NCBI RefSeq assembly: GCF_007830265.1
Contig: NZ_VLKE01000001.1
Coordinates: forward strand, 3,596,001-3,660,000
Length of the DNA stretch: 64,000 nucleotides
Direction of reading: 5' to 3'
Source: Micromonospora olivasterospora
GTDB lineage: Bacteria > Actinomycetota > Actinomycetes > Mycobacteriales > Micromonosporaceae
Shown: positions 8,239 through 17,157 of the stretch, piece after piece
How the letters are laid out: every line of letters begins with the position of its first letter
How positions within the stretch are numbered: the stretch's first letter is position 1
The notes under the pieces: model-generated
The model's input: the letters and a program-made list of their open reading frames with translations, nothing else
Database searches by the model: none
What the model was told of the DNA's origin: nothing
Position numbers and translations under genes: made by a program

Positions 8239-8332
8239 GGCCCCCAGCGTACGCGTACCAGAATTTGACCTTCGTCGCACAGTGGCGTGCCGGCGGTGTG
8301 CGCGGTGCGCGCTCCGGGTACCGTCTTCCCCG

Positions 8333-10375
8333 ATGTCGAACGCGCTTCCCCAACTCGTTGCCGACCGGTACCGGCTCATCTCGCCGCTCGGCCAGGGCGG
8401 CATGGGCCGGGTGTGGAAGGCGCGCGACGAGGTGCTGCACCGTGACGTGGCGATCAAGGAACTCGTCCCGCCGCCCAGCCTGACCCCCGAGGAGCGCCGC
8501 GAGATGCGGGAACGCTCCCTTCGGGAGGCTCGGGCGATCGCCCGGCTCAACCACATCAACGTGGTCCGAATCTTCGACGTGCTGCGCACCGACGGCGACC
8601 CGTGGATCGTCATGGAGTACGTCGCGTCGAAGTCCCTTCAGGACACGCTGGCCTCCGACGGCCCGGTCTCGCCGGCCCAGGCGGTGGAGATCGGCCTCGG
8701 CGTGCTCGGGGCGCTGAAGGCGGCGCACAAGTCCGGGGTGATGCACCGCGACGTCAAGCCGGGCAACGTGTTGCTCGGCAATGACGGTCGCGTGGTGCTG
8801 ACCGACTTCGGGCTCGCCACGATCCCGGGCGACCCCAACGTCACGCGGACGGGCATGGTGCTCGGCTCCCCGGCGTACATCGCGCCGGAGCGGGCGAAGG
8901 ACGGCACCGCCGGGCCGGAGGCGGACCTCTGGTCGCTGGGCGCCACGCTCTACGCCGCCGTCGAGGGCAAGTCGCCGTACGCCCGGCCGTCGGCGATCGG
9001 CACGCTGGCGGCACTGGCCACCGAGCCGATGCCGCCGCCGAAGAACGCCGGCCCGCTCAAGTCGGTGCTCACCGGCCTGCTGCGCAAGGACCCGGCCGAG
9101 CGGATCGACGCCGACGAGGCCGAGCGGCTGCTCCGCCGGGCCGCCGGGCGCCGGTCCAAGGGCATTCCGCTGCTGGAGGGCGTACGCCGGCCGAAGCCGG
9201 ACGGGATGCGCCTGCCCCGACCGACCGTGGTGCCCGCGCCGCGTCCCGCCGGGCAGCCTGCCGACCGGCCGGTCCCGCCGACCACCGCCGCGAACGCGCC
9301 GGCCACCACGCCGCTGGGTTCCGCGGGCGCGGCGGCGACCGGCGACGACGCGACCGCCAGGGTCGCCGACGGCGCGGACGCCGCGCCGACCGCGAAGGTC
9401 GAGCCGCCCGCGTCACACCCGGACGCCGACCCGACCGCCAAGGTCGAGCCACCTGCCTCGCGTCCCGACGCCGACCCGACCGCGAAGGTCGAGACGTCGA
9501 CGTCGCGTCCGGGCGACGATCCCACCGCCAAGGTCGCCCCGCCCGTACCGCTCGACGACACCCGCGTCGAGCTGGCCGCCGAGGAGCCGCGGGAGCAGGC
9601 CAGGCGGACCTCCGTGCTGCCGACCCCGGTGAGCCCGCCGCCGGCGCCGTCGGGCCGGGCCGCCGTCGTTCCCGGTACGCGCCCCGACAACCGCCGCCGG
9701 AACCTGCTCGTCGGCGCGCTGGTCGCGGTGCTGCTGCTGGGCCTGCTGGTGGCCGTCCCGCTGCTGCGCGCCGGCGAGGAAGAGCCCGGCGGTGGCGGGC
9801 AGCAGGCTGGCGCCACCACGAGCGCGGGGCCTGCCGAGCCGTCCACAGGCCCGACCTCGGCGCCCGCCCCGTCGGCGACCAGCGCCGCCCCGCCGAGCCC
9901 CACCGCGTCGGCCAGCCCGACCGGGTTGGTGCTGCCTCCCGGGTGGAAGCTGCACCGGGACCCGACCGGCTTCTCGATGCCGCTGCCGGAGGGCTGGCGG
10001 CGCAGCGCGGGCGGAACCTGGGTGCAGTTCCGGGAGCCGAACGGCGTCCGCGAGGTCGTCATCGACCGGACCAGCACGCCGCAGCGCGATGCCGCCGCAG
10101 CGTGGCGGGCGATCGAGTCCGATCGGAAGAGCAGGGTCAACAACTACAAGTACCTGAGCATCCGCAGCGTCGACGGGTTTTGGAAGACCTGCGCCGACTG
10201 GGAGTGGCTGGAGACCCGGGACAACACCCGGATCCACGTCCGCAACCGGGGCTTCGTCACCGCCAGCGATCGGGGCTACGCCATCCGCTGGGAGGTGGCG
10301 GCCTCCGAGTGGGAGGCCAACCTCGACGAGTTCGAGCTGATCGCGCAGAACTTCGAGCCGGACAGGAAGGACTGA
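8333..10375 (+). CDS. Transmembrane Ser/Thr protein kinase with extracellular domain
   Basis: This is a 680-residue PknB-type receptor kinase. The kinase domain (residues 13-270) has the Gly loop GQGGMGRV, ATP-binding Lys42 in VAIK, HRDVKPGN with Asp140, and DFG at 158-160. A Pro/Ala juxtamembrane region at about 352-402 carries four tandem PTAKV...ASRPDAD repeats of about 16 residues, whose threonines could be phosphorylation sites. One membrane helix (about 459-480) precedes a Pro/Ser/Thr linker and an extracellular domain of about 145 residues (WKLHRDPTGFSMPLPEGW...) seen in other actinobacterial kinases. It has no PASTA repeats. The ATG at 8333 puts the Gly loop at the usual place. Confidence 0.93.
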   Translation: MSNALPQLVADRYRLISPLGQGGMGRVWKARDEVLHRDVAIKELVPPPSLTPEERREMRERSLREARAIARLNHINVVRIFDVLRTDGDPWIVMEYVASKSLQDTLASDGPVSPAQAVEIGLGVLGALKAAHKSGVMHRDVKPGNVLLGNDGRVVLTDFGLATIPGDPNVTRTGMVLGSPAYIAPERAKDGTAGPEADLWSLGATLYAAVEGKSPYARPSAIGTLAALATEPMPPPKNAGPLKSVLTGLLRKDPAERIDADEAERLLRRAAGRRSKGIPLLEGVRRPKPDGMRLPRPTVVPAPRPAGQPADRPVPPTTAANAPATTPLGSAGAAATGDDATARVADGADAAPTAKVEPPASHPDADPTAKVEPPASRPDADPTAKVETSTSRPGDDPTAKVAPPVPLDDTRVELAAEEPREQARRTSVLPTPVSPPPAPSGRAAVVPGTRPDNRRRNLLVGALVAVLLLGLLVAVPLLRAGEEEPGGGGQQAGATTSAGPAEPSTGPTSAPAPSATSAAPPSPTASASPTGLVLPPGWKLHRDPTGFSMPLPEGWRRSAGGTWVQFREPNGVREVVIDRTSTPQRDAAAAWRAIESDRKSRVNNYKYLSIRSVDGFWKTCADWEWLETRDNTRIHVRNRGFVTASDRGYAIRWEVAASEWEANLDEFELIAQNFEPDRKD

Positions 10376-10475
10376 CGACGGGCCGGTCCGGGGAATTCGG
10401 GTCGGCGCGAAAGCCGTTCGCATGACCTTCCATCGGGCGGGGTACCTGAACCCCGACGACGGAAGGAGGTACGAC

Positions 10476-10721
10476 ATGGGACGCCGATTCACCGACCGCC
10501 GGCCCCGGCTGGCGCTGTGGATGCTCGTCGCGCTCGGCGACGCGGTGTTGCTGCTGGTTGGCGTGGGCCTTCCGGTACTGGTCGCGCTGCTCAGCGTCGT
10601 GGCCGTCACCGTCGCCGGGGTGGCCGCCTGGCGGATGACGCGACGGTCCACGGTGGCTTCGAAGGACGTGCGACGGCCGGCGCCGGTCACGGTGCCGCAC
10701 ATGGCGCGGCGGCGGGCCTGA
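10476..10721 (+). CDS. Small two-helix membrane protein
   Basis: This 81-residue unknown protein has a basic N-terminus, a hydrophobic stretch of about 35 residues long enough for two closely spaced membrane helices, and a basic tail. The ATG at 10476 is chosen for the strong GGAAGGAGG site six bases before it; an in-frame start at 10422 has none. It lies about 100 bases after the kinase gene. No function is inferred. Confidence 0.65.
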   Translation: MGRRFTDRRPRLALWMLVALGDAVLLLVGVGLPVLVALLSVVAVTVAGVAAWRMTRRSTVASKDVRRPAPVTVPHMARRRA

Positions 10722-10867
10722 CAACCGGGCGGACGGCAACGCCGGATGGACCGGCCGGCGGCGGCAGGACCAGCTCGCGACCGTACGGTCGCAGCCGATC
10801 CCGCCGCCGCCGACCGGCTCCCCCGGGGAGTCGGAACCGGGCGGGCGCGGCGATCAGGCGGTGACCG

Positions 10868-11326
10868 TCACGTCGGTTCGACGGGTAGCCACAGCTCGCA
10901 GGTCGCGGTGCTGAAGTCGTCCGCGCGCTCGAGGATCGCAACCATGGAGGGACCCGGCCGCAGGCGCCACGGGTTGGAGGGGAACCACTCGGTCGCGGTC
11001 GCGGCCCAGGTGTCCTGCAGGGCCTGCGGATGGGGTCCGGCGGTGCGGAAGATCGCCCACCTGCCGGCCGGTACCTCGATGGCGTCGAGGTCGTCGGGGA
11101 GCGGCGTGTCCCGGGACACAGCGACCCCGTGCAGGTAGGTCAGTTCGCTGCCCTCGGTGCCGTCGGGGTCGAGGTCGTCGCAGACTTGTAGCAGCCCACC
11201 CGGGTCGGTGTCGCCGAGGGCCTTCAGTCGGAGATGCTCCTGCGGCGGCAGCGCGGTGAGGTGCCGCTGGATGTGCGGGTTGATGCCCGCTCCGCGCGTC
11301 GCCGCCCAGTCTCGCACGGGCGGCAC
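10868..11326 (-). pseudogene. Truncated AraC-type regulator, GyrI-like effector-binding remnant
   Basis: The reading frame encodes the C-terminal part of a GyrI-like/AraC effector-binding domain: GINPHIQRHLTALPPQEHLRLK, LLQVCDDLDPDGTEGSELTYLHG, WAIFRTAGPHP and TEWFPSNPWRLRPGPS. Full regulators of this type have an N-terminal AraC helix-turn-helix, and the domain normally starts with an FRLVG...RVPL strand. Here only a weak trace (VGRPSRVP) remains, and the M50-like gene now occupies that DNA on the other strand. I read it as a decayed regulator. A stand-alone 152-residue binding protein starting at GTG 11326 is possible. Confidence 0.6.
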
Positions 11327-11378
11327 CCTGCTCGGGCGACCCACCGGCCCGCAGCCGCGCGGGGTAGGCTCGCGCCCC

Positions 11379-12122
11379 ATGGTGTCGACCGACGGGCTGA
11401 CGGCGCTCTGGGACCGGCTGTTCTCCGCCCAGCCCGACCCGCCGCCGCTGCTCGTGCTCGTCACCGCGGCGGTGGCGCTGCTGGTCGTCTCGGCCCGGAT
11501 GCCCTGGCGGATCGCCCGCAACGCCGTCACCATCGCCCACGAGGGCGGCCACGCCCTCGCGGCCCTGTTCACGGGACGCCGGCTGCACGGCATCCGGCTG
11601 CACTCGGACACCTCGGGTCTGACCCTGTCGGCCGGCCGGCCCAGCGGTCCCGGCATGATTCTCACCCTCTTCGCGGGGTACGTCGCCCCGTCGCTGGTCG
11701 GGCTGGCGGGGGCCTGGCTGCTCGGCGGCAACCGGATCACGCTGCTGCTCTGGGTGGCCGTGGCGCTGCTGCTGGCCATGCTGGTGCTGGTCCGCAACGT
11801 CTTCGGCGTGTTGTCGCTGCTGGTCACCGGCGGCGTGGTGCTCGCCGTCTCCTGGTACGCCTCGCCGCAGGTGCAGGCCGCGTTCGCCTGGACCTGCGTC
11901 TGGTTCCTGCTTTTCGGCGGCGTACGGCCGGTGGCCGAACTCCAGCGGCTGCGCTCCCGGGGCCGGCTGCCGGAGTCCGACGCCGACCAGTTGGCCCGGC
12001 TCACCCCGTTCCCGCCGCTGCTCTGGGTGACGCTGTTCGCGTTGGTCAACCTGGTCGCGCTGGTCGCCGGGGCGGCGCTGCTCGCCGGCCCGATCCTCGC
12101 CGACGCGGGCCTCACCGGCTGA
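11379..12122 (+). CDS. M50B-like integral membrane metallopeptidase
   Basis: This 247-residue protein has about six membrane helices. HEGGH at residues 54-58 (zinc-binding HExxH) lies in the second helix, as in M50 site-2-type proteases. The usual downstream D-G zinc ligand motif is not obvious, and the C-terminal half diverges from classical site-2 proteases, as in the actinobacterial M50B-like group. The ATG at 11379 is used; a GTG three bases on is an alternative. The ECF sigma operon starts about 300 bases downstream on the same strand. The last 19 bases of the gene are tandemly copied after its stop. Confidence 0.8.
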   Translation: MVSTDGLTALWDRLFSAQPDPPPLLVLVTAAVALLVVSARMPWRIARNAVTIAHEGGHALAALFTGRRLHGIRLHSDTSGLTLSAGRPSGPGMILTLFAGYVAPSLVGLAGAWLLGGNRITLLLWVAVALLLAMLVLVRNVFGVLSLLVTGGVVLAVSWYASPQVQAAFAWTCVWFLLFGGVRPVAELQRLRSRGRLPESDADQLARLTPFPPLLWVTLFALVNLVALVAGAALLAGPILADAGLTG

Positions 12123-12177
12123 CGCGGGCCTCATCGGCTGACGCGGGCCTCATCGGCTGACGCCGGCCTCACCGGCT
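12102..12177. repeat. 19-base tandem repeat copying a gene 3' end
   Basis: Four near-identical 19-base units (gacgcgggcctcaccggct) lie at 12102, 12121, 12140 and 12159. The first is the last coding segment of the M50-like gene and the TGA stop spans the first junction, so the array is an expansion of the gene end. The rest of the interval to 12423 shows only low-complexity GC-rich sequence and the sigma gene's ribosome site. Confidence 0.85.
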
Positions 12178-12423
12178 GACGCCGGGACGGGCCGACCCGC
12201 CGTGGCGGCGGGGCGCACGCCCGGCTGAGGGCACAGTGGGCAGGTGCGATACGGAGCGGGCCGGCGCCGACCTGGACACCCTGGTCGCGGCGGAGGAGCG
12301 GCGCGGGCGTGCCGGGGCCGGGGAACCGGACCACGCCGGGGCCGGAAACCGGGTCCGCTGAGTCGGCAACCGGCGCACCCCGCCCGCGCGTGTCCTCTGC
12401 GACCGAGGCGGGGGAGGTAGCGG

Positions 12424-12924
12424 GTGCCGGACGTCGACGGGTTCGACGAGTTCTACCGGGGGAGCCGACAACGGCTGCTCGGCTTCGTCTACGTGCTCAC
12501 CGGGAACCTCGCCGAGGCCCAGGACGCCGTGCAGGAGGCGTACATCCGGGCCTGGCAGCGCTGGTCGACGGTGCGCGGGTACGACGACCCGGAGGCATGG
12601 GTGCGGGTGGTGGCCGGCCGGATCGCGGTGAGCCGGTGGCGCAGCCTGCGCAGCCGGGCCCGGGCGTACCTGCGGCACGGGGTGCAGGAGACGGTCCCGC
12701 CGCCCAACACCGACACGGTCGAGGTGGTCACCGCGCTGCGCCGGCTGCCCGAGGAGCAGCGCGTCGCCCTCGCCCTGTACTACCTGCTCGGCATGCCGGT
12801 CGCCGAGGTGGCGCGGGAGACCGCCGCCCCGGTCGGCACGGTCAAGGCCCGACTCTCCCGGGGGCGCGCCGCGCTCGCCGGGCTGCTCGCCGTCTCTGAC
12901 CTGGAGGAGGCCGCCGATGCCTGA
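12424..12924 (+). CDS. ECF sigma factor, SigE family
   Basis: This 166-residue extracytoplasmic-function sigma factor has region 2 (residues 5-70: FDEFYRGSRQRLLGFVYVLTGN, AQDAVQEAYIRAWQRW) for core and -10 binding and region 4 (about 100-155: LPEEQRVALALYYLLGMPVAEVA, GTVKARLSRGRAAL) for -35 recognition. The GTG is preceded by GGAGGT. It belongs to the short SigE-like ECF group common in Micromonospora and Streptomyces. Its stop overlaps the start of the next gene by eight bases, so it is probably coupled to a membrane regulator. Confidence 0.93.
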   Translation: MPDVDGFDEFYRGSRQRLLGFVYVLTGNLAEAQDAVQEAYIRAWQRWSTVRGYDDPEAWVRVVAGRIAVSRWRSLRSRARAYLRHGVQETVPPPNTDTVEVVTALRRLPEEQRVALALYYLLGMPVAEVARETAAPVGTVKARLSRGRAALAGLLAVSDLEEAADA

Positions 12925-13780
12925 CGATCTGAGGTTCGTCGAACAGTTGCACCGGGACCTGCTGGCGGTCCGCTGGCCGGAGCCCGCGGAGATCCGGGCC
13001 AGGGCCGGCCGCCGCAGCCGGCGTACGGCGGTGCTGGCGGCCGTGGCGGTGCTGGTCGTCGCCTCGGCCTCCGCCGTCGCTGTGGCCGCGCGCCCCGGCC
13101 CGCCACCGGCTTCGCCGCCCGTGACGGCCATCGCCGGGCCGTCGCCGTCCGGGTGGGTACCGGCCGAGGTGCCGCTGGAGGTGCTGCTCGGCCCGGCCGA
13201 CGTGCGGACGACGAGCGAGGCGCTGACCCAGGCGGGGCTCGGCGAGAAGGTCAGCGTCGACGAGCTGCTGCTCTACTGCCACCACGCCCAGCGGCTCACC
13301 GCGGACTGGGAGCCGTCGCGCTACTCGCGTTCGGTGACCCTGGTGCGGCGTTCGGCCGGTGCCAAACCCGAGTTCGTGCTCTCCGAGGACGTCTACCGGG
13401 TCGCGCCGGAGGTGGGCGGGCGGTTGTTCGCCGGGATCGACAAAATGCTGGCGCCCTGCGGCAACTGGCGGTCCCGCGGTCCGGTCACCCGGCAGGGCGA
13501 GGTGATCGACGCCGAGGCGATCCACCGGTGGGAGGTGGTGGACCGGAACTTCGCCGGCGCCGAGTCGGCCCTGCTGCGGCACTCGGTCAGCAAGCCGCGG
13601 AACCTGACGACCGGCCGGACGTTCGGGTCGCCGTCGTCGCCGGCGGGCACCGCTGTCGTCCGCGTCGGCGACCTGGTCGCGGTGATCAACATGGGCCGGG
13701 GCGGCACCGAGCCGGAGCTGCGCCGGCTGGCGGGGGTCGCGGCGGACCGCATGTGCCCCGCCGCCAACCCGCCCTGCTGA
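12917..13780 (+). CDS. Single-pass membrane protein, candidate anti-sigma partner
   Basis: This 287-residue protein has a short cytoplasmic N-terminus of about 36 residues, one membrane helix (about 37-57, AVLAAVAVLVVASASAVAVA), a Pro-rich linker and an extracytoplasmic domain of about 220 residues with paired cysteines (LLYCHH, LAPCGNW, RMCPAANPPC). It lacks the HxxxCxxC zinc-binding anti-sigma motif. The eight-base overlap with the ECF sigma gene makes a regulatory partnership likely, which is inference from arrangement. An upstream GAGGAGG site sits within the sigma gene. Confidence 0.8.
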   Translation: MPDDLRFVEQLHRDLLAVRWPEPAEIRARAGRRSRRTAVLAAVAVLVVASASAVAVAARPGPPPASPPVTAIAGPSPSGWVPAEVPLEVLLGPADVRTTSEALTQAGLGEKVSVDELLLYCHHAQRLTADWEPSRYSRSVTLVRRSAGAKPEFVLSEDVYRVAPEVGGRLFAGIDKMLAPCGNWRSRGPVTRQGEVIDAEAIHRWEVVDRNFAGAESALLRHSVSKPRNLTTGRTFGSPSSPAGTAVVRVGDLVAVINMGRGGTEPELRRLAGVAADRMCPAANPPC

Positions 13781-13793
13781 CGGTCCTCGCTCG

Positions 13794-13845
13794 GTGAGCG
13801 GGGCTCCCTGCCGTACCGAATGCGTCAACAGGGGCCCTTCCGCAC
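13794..13845. repeat. Palindrome family 3, copy A, at accB 3' end
   Basis: This element of about 52 bases ends at the accB stop codon. It aligns along most of its length with the element at 41705-41755, which abuts the ppc stop in the same orientation; both contain caggg(g)gcccttcc and cgaa.gcgtc. The position directly after minus-strand genes suggests a transcription terminator. Confidence 0.75.
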
Positions 13846-13847
13846 AC

Positions 13848-15434
13848 CTACAGCGGGATGTTGCCGTGCTTCTTCGGGGGCAGTGTCTCCCGCTTGGTAC
13901 GCAGCACGCGCAGCGCGCGGACGACCTGCGCCCGGGTCTCGTGCGGCGCGATCACGCTGTCGACGTACCCGCGCTCGGCCGCGATGTACGGGTTGGCCAG
14001 GGTGTCCTCGTACTCGGCGATCAGCTCGGCGCGCAGCGCCGCCGGGTCCTCGGCGGCGGCCAGTTCCTGCCGGTAGAGGATGTTCACCGCACCCTGTGCG
14101 CCCATCACCGCGATCTGCGCGGTCGGCCAGGCGAAGTTCAGGTCGGCGCCGAGGTGCTTGGAGCCCATCACGTCGTACGCCCCGCCGTACGCCTTGCGGG
14201 TGATCACGGTGACCTTCGGGACGGTGGCCTCGGCGTACGCGTAGATGAGCTTGGCGCCCCGGCGGATGATGCCGTCCCACTCCTGCCCGGTGCCGGGAAG
14301 GAACCCGGGAACGTCCACGAAGGTCAGCACCGGGATGTTGAACGCGTCGCAGGTGCGTACGAACCTTGCCGCCTTCTCCGAGGCGGCGATGTCGAGGGTG
14401 CCGGCGAACTGCAGCGGCTGGTTGGCCACCACGCCGACCGGCCGCCCCTCGACCCGGCCGAAGCCGATCACCATGTTCTGCGCGTAGAGCGGCTGGAGCT
14501 CCAGGAACTCCCCGTCGTCGAGGACGTGCTCGATCACCCGGTGCATGTCGTACGGCTGGTTGGCCGAGTCCGGGATCAGCGTGTCGAGCTCCCGGTCGGC
14601 GTCGGTGACGTCGAGGTCGGCGGGGGCGTCGAGGACCGGCGGTTCGTCCAGGTTGTTCGACGGCAGGTACGACAGCAGCGCCTTGACGTACTCGATGGCG
14701 TCCTCTTCGTCCGCACCCAGGTAGTGCGCGTTGCCGCTGCGCGTGTTGTGGGTCCGGGCACCGCCCAGCTCCTCCATCGCCACGTCCTCGCCGGTCACCG
14801 TCTTGATGACGTCGGGGCCGGTGATGAACATGTGCGAGGTCTGGTCGACCATCACCGTGAAGTCGGTGACCGCCGGGGAGTACACGGCGCCGCCCGCGCA
14901 CGGGCCCATGATCAGGCTGATCTGCGGGATGACGCCGCTGGCCCGCACGTTGCGGAAGAAGATCTCGCCGTAGCGGCCGAGGGACGCGACGCCCTCCTGG
15001 ATGCGGGCGCCGCCGGAGTCGTTGATGCCGACGACCGGGCAGCCGATCTTCATGGCCAGGTCCAGCACCTTGACGATCTTCTCGCCGAAGACCTCCCCGA
15101 GGGAGCCGCCGAAGACCGTGAAGTCCTGCGCGAAGACGCAGACCTGCCGGCCGTCGACGGTGCCGTAGCCGGTGATGACGCCGTCGCCGTACGGGCGGGT
15201 CCGCTCCAGGCCGAAGTTGGTGGACCGGTGCCGGGCGAACTCGTCCAGCTCGACGAAGGAGCCCTCGTCGAGCAGCATCTCGATCCGCTCCCGGGCGGTC
15301 TTCTTGCCCCGCGCGTGCTGCTTCTCGACCGCCCGCGCCGACCCGGCGTGCACCGCCTCGTCGACCCGTCGCTCCAGGTCCGCCAGCTTGCCGGCGGTGC
15401 TGTGGATGTTGATCCCGGTCTCGGTAGTCACCAA
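13848..15434 (-). CDS. accB: Acyl-CoA (propionyl/acetyl) carboxylase beta subunit
   Basis: This 528-residue carboxyltransferase transfers carboxyl from biotin to acetyl- or propionyl-CoA, feeding fatty acid and methylmalonyl-CoA synthesis. Length and motifs match actinobacterial AccB/Pcc[19 protein letters not shown] near the N-terminus, [17 protein letters not shown] for the acyl-CoA oxyanion hole, [16 protein letters not shown], and a C-terminal half with [25 protein letters not shown] and [16 protein letters not shown] for biotin and the second oxyanion hole. BirA, which biotinylates the partner subunit, is divergent 104 bases away. The cognate epsilon subunit is displaced to 8026-8238. 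Confidence 0.96.
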   Translation of the reverse strand: MVTTETGINIHSTAGKLADLERRVDEAVHAGSARAVEKQHARGKKTARERIEMLLDEGSFVELDEFARHRSTNFGLERTRPYGDGVITGYGTVDGRQVCVFAQDFTVFGGSLGEVFGEKIVKVLDLAMKIGCPVVGINDSGGARIQEGVASLGRYGEIFFRNVRASGVIPQISLIMGPCAGGAVYSPAVTDFTVMVDQTSHMFITGPDVIKTVTGEDVAMEELGGARTHNTRSGNAHYLGADEEDAIEYVKALLSYLPSNNLDEPPVLDAPADLDVTDADRELDTLIPDSANQPYDMHRVIEHVLDDGEFLELQPLYAQNMVIGFGRVEGRPVGVVANQPLQFAGTLDIAASEKAARFVRTCDAFNIPVLTFVDVPGFLPGTGQEWDGIIRRGAKLIYAYAEATVPKVTVITRKAYGGAYDVMGSKHLGADLNFAWPTAQIAVMGAQGAVNILYRQELAAAEDPAALRAELIAEYEDTLANPYIAAERGYVDSVIAPHETRAQVVRALRVLRTKRETLPPKKHGNIPL

Positions 15435-15538
15435 CGGAATATAACGATGGTTCAGGACCGCGTCGGTGTGCAGTTCGCCTCAGGCCGTCGGCGCGCACGC
15501 GCCCGGGGCGCCCCCGGCGGGGGCCGTACGCTGGCGGG

Positions 15539-16414
15539 ATGGCCGGCTCCCCGTACACCGATCTGGACCGCCCGCCGCTGTCGGCGGCCCGGCTGCGCCG
15601 CGCGGTGGTCGAACCGCACGGCCCCTGGCGGCGGCTGGAGCTGCGCGCGGAGACCGGCTCCACGAACGCCGACGTGGCCGAGGCGGCCCACGCCGGCGAG
15701 CCGGAGGGCCTGGTGGTGGTCGCCGAGCGGCAGACCGCCGGCCGGGGCCGGCGCGGCCGGGGGTGGCAGTCGCCGGCGCGGGCGGGCATCGCGACCAGCG
15801 TTCTGCTGCGGCCCGGCGAGGCCGTCCCGGAGCGCGGCTGGCCGCCGGCCCCCGTCACCGCGTACGGCTGGCTGCCGCTGCTCGCCGGGGTCGCGCTGGT
15901 CGAGGCGGTGGCCCGGCTCGCCGAGCTGGACGCCGCCCTCAAGTGGCCGAACGACCTGCTGGTCGACGGCGCGAAGTGCGCCGGCATCCTGGCCGAGGCG
16001 GTTCCCGGCCCGTCTCCGGAGCGGGCCCCGGCGATCGTGCTCGGCGTCGGCCTCAACGTGACGTTGCGCGCCGACGAGCTGCCGGAGAACCCGACGGGCC
16101 TGCCCGCCACCTCGCTGCAACTGGCCGGCGCCGCCGCCACCGACCGCGACCCGCTGCTGCGGGCCCTGCTGCGCTCCCTCGCCGACTGGTACGGCCGCTG
16201 GCGCGCGGCGGGCGGGGACGCGCAGGCGAGCGGCCTGCGGGAGGCGTACCTGGCCGCCTGCGCGACGGTCGGCCGCCCGGTGCGGGTGCTGCTGCCGGGC
16301 GGCGACGAGCTGACGGGCGCCGCCGCGGGGGTCGACGCCGCCGGCCAGCTCCTGGTCGACACCCCCGACGGCCGGCGCGCCCTCGCCGCCGGGGACGTCC
16401 TGCATCTGCGGTGA
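15539..16414 (+). CDS. birA: Biotin-[acetyl-CoA-carboxylase] ligase
   Basis: This 291-residue group I biotin protein ligase lacks the N-terminal DNA-binding domain, so it is not a repressor. It activates biotin with ATP and attaches it to the carboxylase carrier lysine. Visible are TGSTNADVAEAA, the biotinyl-AMP loop GRGRRGRGW (residues 68-76), KWPNDLLVDGAK (135-146) with the active-site lysine in GAKCAGILAE, and a C-terminal SH3-like cap. It is divergent from the carboxylase beta gene, fitting a shared role. Confidence 0.95.
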   Translation: MAGSPYTDLDRPPLSAARLRRAVVEPHGPWRRLELRAETGSTNADVAEAAHAGEPEGLVVVAERQTAGRGRRGRGWQSPARAGIATSVLLRPGEAVPERGWPPAPVTAYGWLPLLAGVALVEAVARLAELDAALKWPNDLLVDGAKCAGILAEAVPGPSPERAPAIVLGVGLNVTLRADELPENPTGLPATSLQLAGAAATDRDPLLRALLRSLADWYGRWRAAGGDAQASGLREAYLAACATVGRPVRVLLPGGDELTGAAAGVDAAGQLLVDTPDGRRALAAGDVLHLR

Positions 16415-16509
16415 GGGCAGGGGCACGCGCGAACCACCGCACCGGATGATCCGTCGGGATGCGCCGACCGGTTACGGTCAGCGCGTCCTGTTTCGGCGAG
16501 GAGGTTCCC

Positions 16510-17082
16510 GTGGCGTTCCCCGAAGACGTGCTCACCGAGGACGAGCACGTCGTCCTGCACCTGCACCCGCACTGGAAGGCGGTGCTGCGGCCGATCCTGG
16601 TGCTGGTGCTCGCCGTCGCGGCCGTCGTGGCGGCCTGGATCCTGCTGCCGGCCGGCGGCGCCGCGACGATCGCGCTGTACGTCGTCGCCGGCCTCGCCCT
16701 GCTGTCGGTGCTCTGGCTCGGGCTGTGGCCGTTCCTGGTCTGGCGCACCACCCACTACCTGTTCACGAACGAGCGGGTACTGCTCCAGCAGGGGGTGCTC
16801 TCCCGGGACCGGCGGGACATCCCGCTCACCCGGGTCAACGACCACGCGATGAACCAGCGCTTCGTCGAGCGGCTGCTCGGCTGCGGCACGCTCACCATCG
16901 AGTCGGCGGGCGAGCGTGGTCAGGCGGTGCTCCGGGACGTACCCCGGGTGGACCGGGTGCAGACCAAGCTGTACGAGCTGGTCGAGGCGCACCACGACAA
17001 GCACTCGCTCGGCGACGGCGAGATGCGCGAGATCCTGGCCGACATGCGCGAGGGCAAGCCGCTGCGCGACCCCTCGGCCTGA
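16510..17082 (+). CDS. PH-domain (YdbS/bPH2-type) membrane protein
   Basis: This 190-residue protein has a short N-terminus (FPEDVLTEDEHVVLHLHPHWK), two membrane helices (about 27-72) and a bacterial PH-like domain (YLFTNERVLLQQGVLSRDRRDIPLTRVNDH). The family is common and its function is poorly defined. I use the GTG at 16510, preceded by GAGGAGG; an in-frame ATG at 16459 has no such site. It converges on the MaoC-like gene, with a perfect inverted repeat between. Confidence 0.88.
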   Translation: MAFPEDVLTEDEHVVLHLHPHWKAVLRPILVLVLAVAAVVAAWILLPAGGAATIALYVVAGLALLSVLWLGLWPFLVWRTTHYLFTNERVLLQQGVLSRDRRDIPLTRVNDHAMNQRFVERLLGCGTLTIESAGERGQAVLRDVPRVDRVQTKLYELVEAHHDKHSLGDGEMREILADMREGKPLRDPSA

Positions 17083-17094
17083 CCCGGTTCTTTC

Positions 17095-17155
17095 GTTGAT
17101 CAAGAGGTTTGCGTCGTGCCGGGGCATCCATCCCGACGCAAACCTCTTGATCAAC
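17095..17155. repeat. Perfect inverted repeat, palindrome family 2, copy A
   Basis: 22-base perfect arms at 17095-17116 and 17134-17155 (gttgatcaagaggtttgcg...) flank a 17-base loop. A second, less perfect copy lies at 54655-54713 and one arm is recognisable near 19389. It stands between the 3' ends of the convergent PH-domain and MaoC-like genes. Confidence 0.9.
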
Positions 17156-17157
17156 CA

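Noticed and set aside
8249..8258. gtacgcgtac palindrome between accE and the kinase gene as an operator
   Set aside because: A 10-base palindrome of CG/TA steps is expected by chance in such a genome and has no second copy nearby.
13825..17100. Very long minus-strand protein continuing from the MaoC domain
   Set aside because: The extension is antisense to three well-supported genes and has Arg/Pro/Ala-rich shadow composition, so only the MaoC part is accepted.
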